Shown: positions 63,599 to 64,000 of the stretch, piece by piece
Numbering within the stretch: position 1 is the stretch's first letter
Layout: every line of letters starts with the position of its first letter
Made by a program: the position numbers and the translations under genes
Notes under the pieces: model-generated
What the model was told of the DNA's origin: nothing
The model's input: only the letters and a program-made list of their open reading frames with translations
Databases searched by the model: none
From: Dactylorhiza incarnata
Taxonomy: Eukaryota > Streptophyta > Magnoliopsida > Asparagales > Orchidaceae
Direction of reading: 5' to 3'
Assembly (NCBI GenBank): GCA_033032865.1
Contig: JAWHQI010000121.1
Coordinates: 4,836,001 to 4,900,000, forward strand
DNA length: 64,000 nucleotides

Positions 63599-64000
63599 TC
63601 CGTCCTGAAAAGCGACCTTGTCCTCAAGGTCGAGCCGGGCAAGGTCCCATTGACTCGTCGACGAGACTCAGACGGCTCATCTGGTGGGAGGACCAGGTGA
63701 AACATGAGAAGCTGGGAGGCGTAGCGACGGGATGGTTGTTGTAGAGTTGACACGGGACTTCCCAAGAGGAGAAGCAATGTCAGCCAGCAAAATATCTTAT
63801 CCTCAAGGTCAAGCGAGGTGCACGCCAAATGGGCCAGGGCCTCGGTCGGAGGACATATGCTATGAAGACGGACGTCGGAGACCCATCCAGATCCTGAACA
63901 ATGACTGTGGGGCCGGAGAATAGGTCTATGTGGCGTGGGTAGTGATGAGTGAGAAGGAATCCCGATGGGAAGTCTAGTCGAAGTGGGAGAGTGACCAGAT
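63599..64000 (-). pseudogene. Chromovirus pol C-terminus, partial
   Basis: On the minus strand LDLEDKVAFQDG (about 63640-63605) matches the LEDK...DGG pol terminus seen in the chromovirus at 56370-56400. A second LDLEDK copy occurs near 63815. Beyond that the reading is broken and the window ends. Confidence 0.55.

Overview
This window is nuclear DNA of a flowering plant. It is a nested transposable-element landscape with one decayed cellular gene stretched through it. The evidence is plant-type LTR retrotransposons of both superfamilies (Ty3/gypsy Tat lineage and chromoviruses; Ty1/copia including Sirevirus-like copies), an Au-type SINE, hAT and Tourist/Harbinger-type elements, GT-AG introns, and a plant REB1/TTF1-like Myb protein. 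I see no bacterial genes, CRISPR array, rRNA or functional tRNA gene. The species cannot be told from the sequence.

Layout. (1) 1-11239: a minus-strand Tat-like gypsy element whose 3' end lies left of the window. It reads 5' LTR (10390-11239), gag, protease, RT, RNase H and integrase leftward to 4819. An eight-copy 94-bp minisatellite follows (3987-4738). Then come two genes on the opposite strand, A (end at 714) and B (1313-3353), each with introns. (2) 11240-16570: two minus-strand copia (Sirevirus-like) fragments joined near 16070. (3) 16571-18753: the 3' LTR of a second Tat-like element plus an intact three-exon antisense gene, cut off at 18753. (4) 18754-24180: LTR-like DNA dense in TTGAC motifs, and a broken plus-strand chromovirus pol (20549-23264). 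(5) 24181-25268: five copies of a tRNA-headed SINE, two pairs of them head to head.

(6) 25733-58888: five exons of a REB1/TTF1-like RNA polymerase I termination factor gene on the plus strand. Their phases join perfectly, but two conserved Trp codons are TAG and one acceptor AG is lost. The introns hold nearly everything else. Intron 1 has an Au SINE with a 17-bp target duplication. Intron 2 has an inverted-repeat transposon, a copia element (32097-36262, TSD GATAG), and a gag-only gypsy derivative invaded by a hAT element (38467-40462, TSD CGAGGAAT). That hAT element carries a solo Tat LTR (39280-39811, TSD CTATG). Intron 2 also has a Tourist-like MITE. Intron 4 was about 270 bp before a copia element landed (42407-58643, TSD ATCAA). 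That element in turn received a non-autonomous LTR element (43827-46140), a zinc-knuckle-encoding LTR element (46366-54559, itself carrying a Tourist element and a Sirevirus solo LTR), and an internally deleted chromovirus (55911-58328, TSD AATCT).

(7) 58889-64000: a 109-bp tandem duplication, a hAT-type MITE (59265-59765), a decayed plus-strand Tat element (about 60560-63340) with long poly-G runs, and the LTR and pol end of another minus-strand chromovirus running off the window.

Most retroelement ORFs are broken. The readable exceptions are the antisense gene at 17387-18753, integrase at 5038-5676, a gag-protease frame at 54611-55723, the chromovirus integrase at 56249-57646, and the proline-repeat ORF at 45019-45756. 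Target duplications give the insertion order directly.
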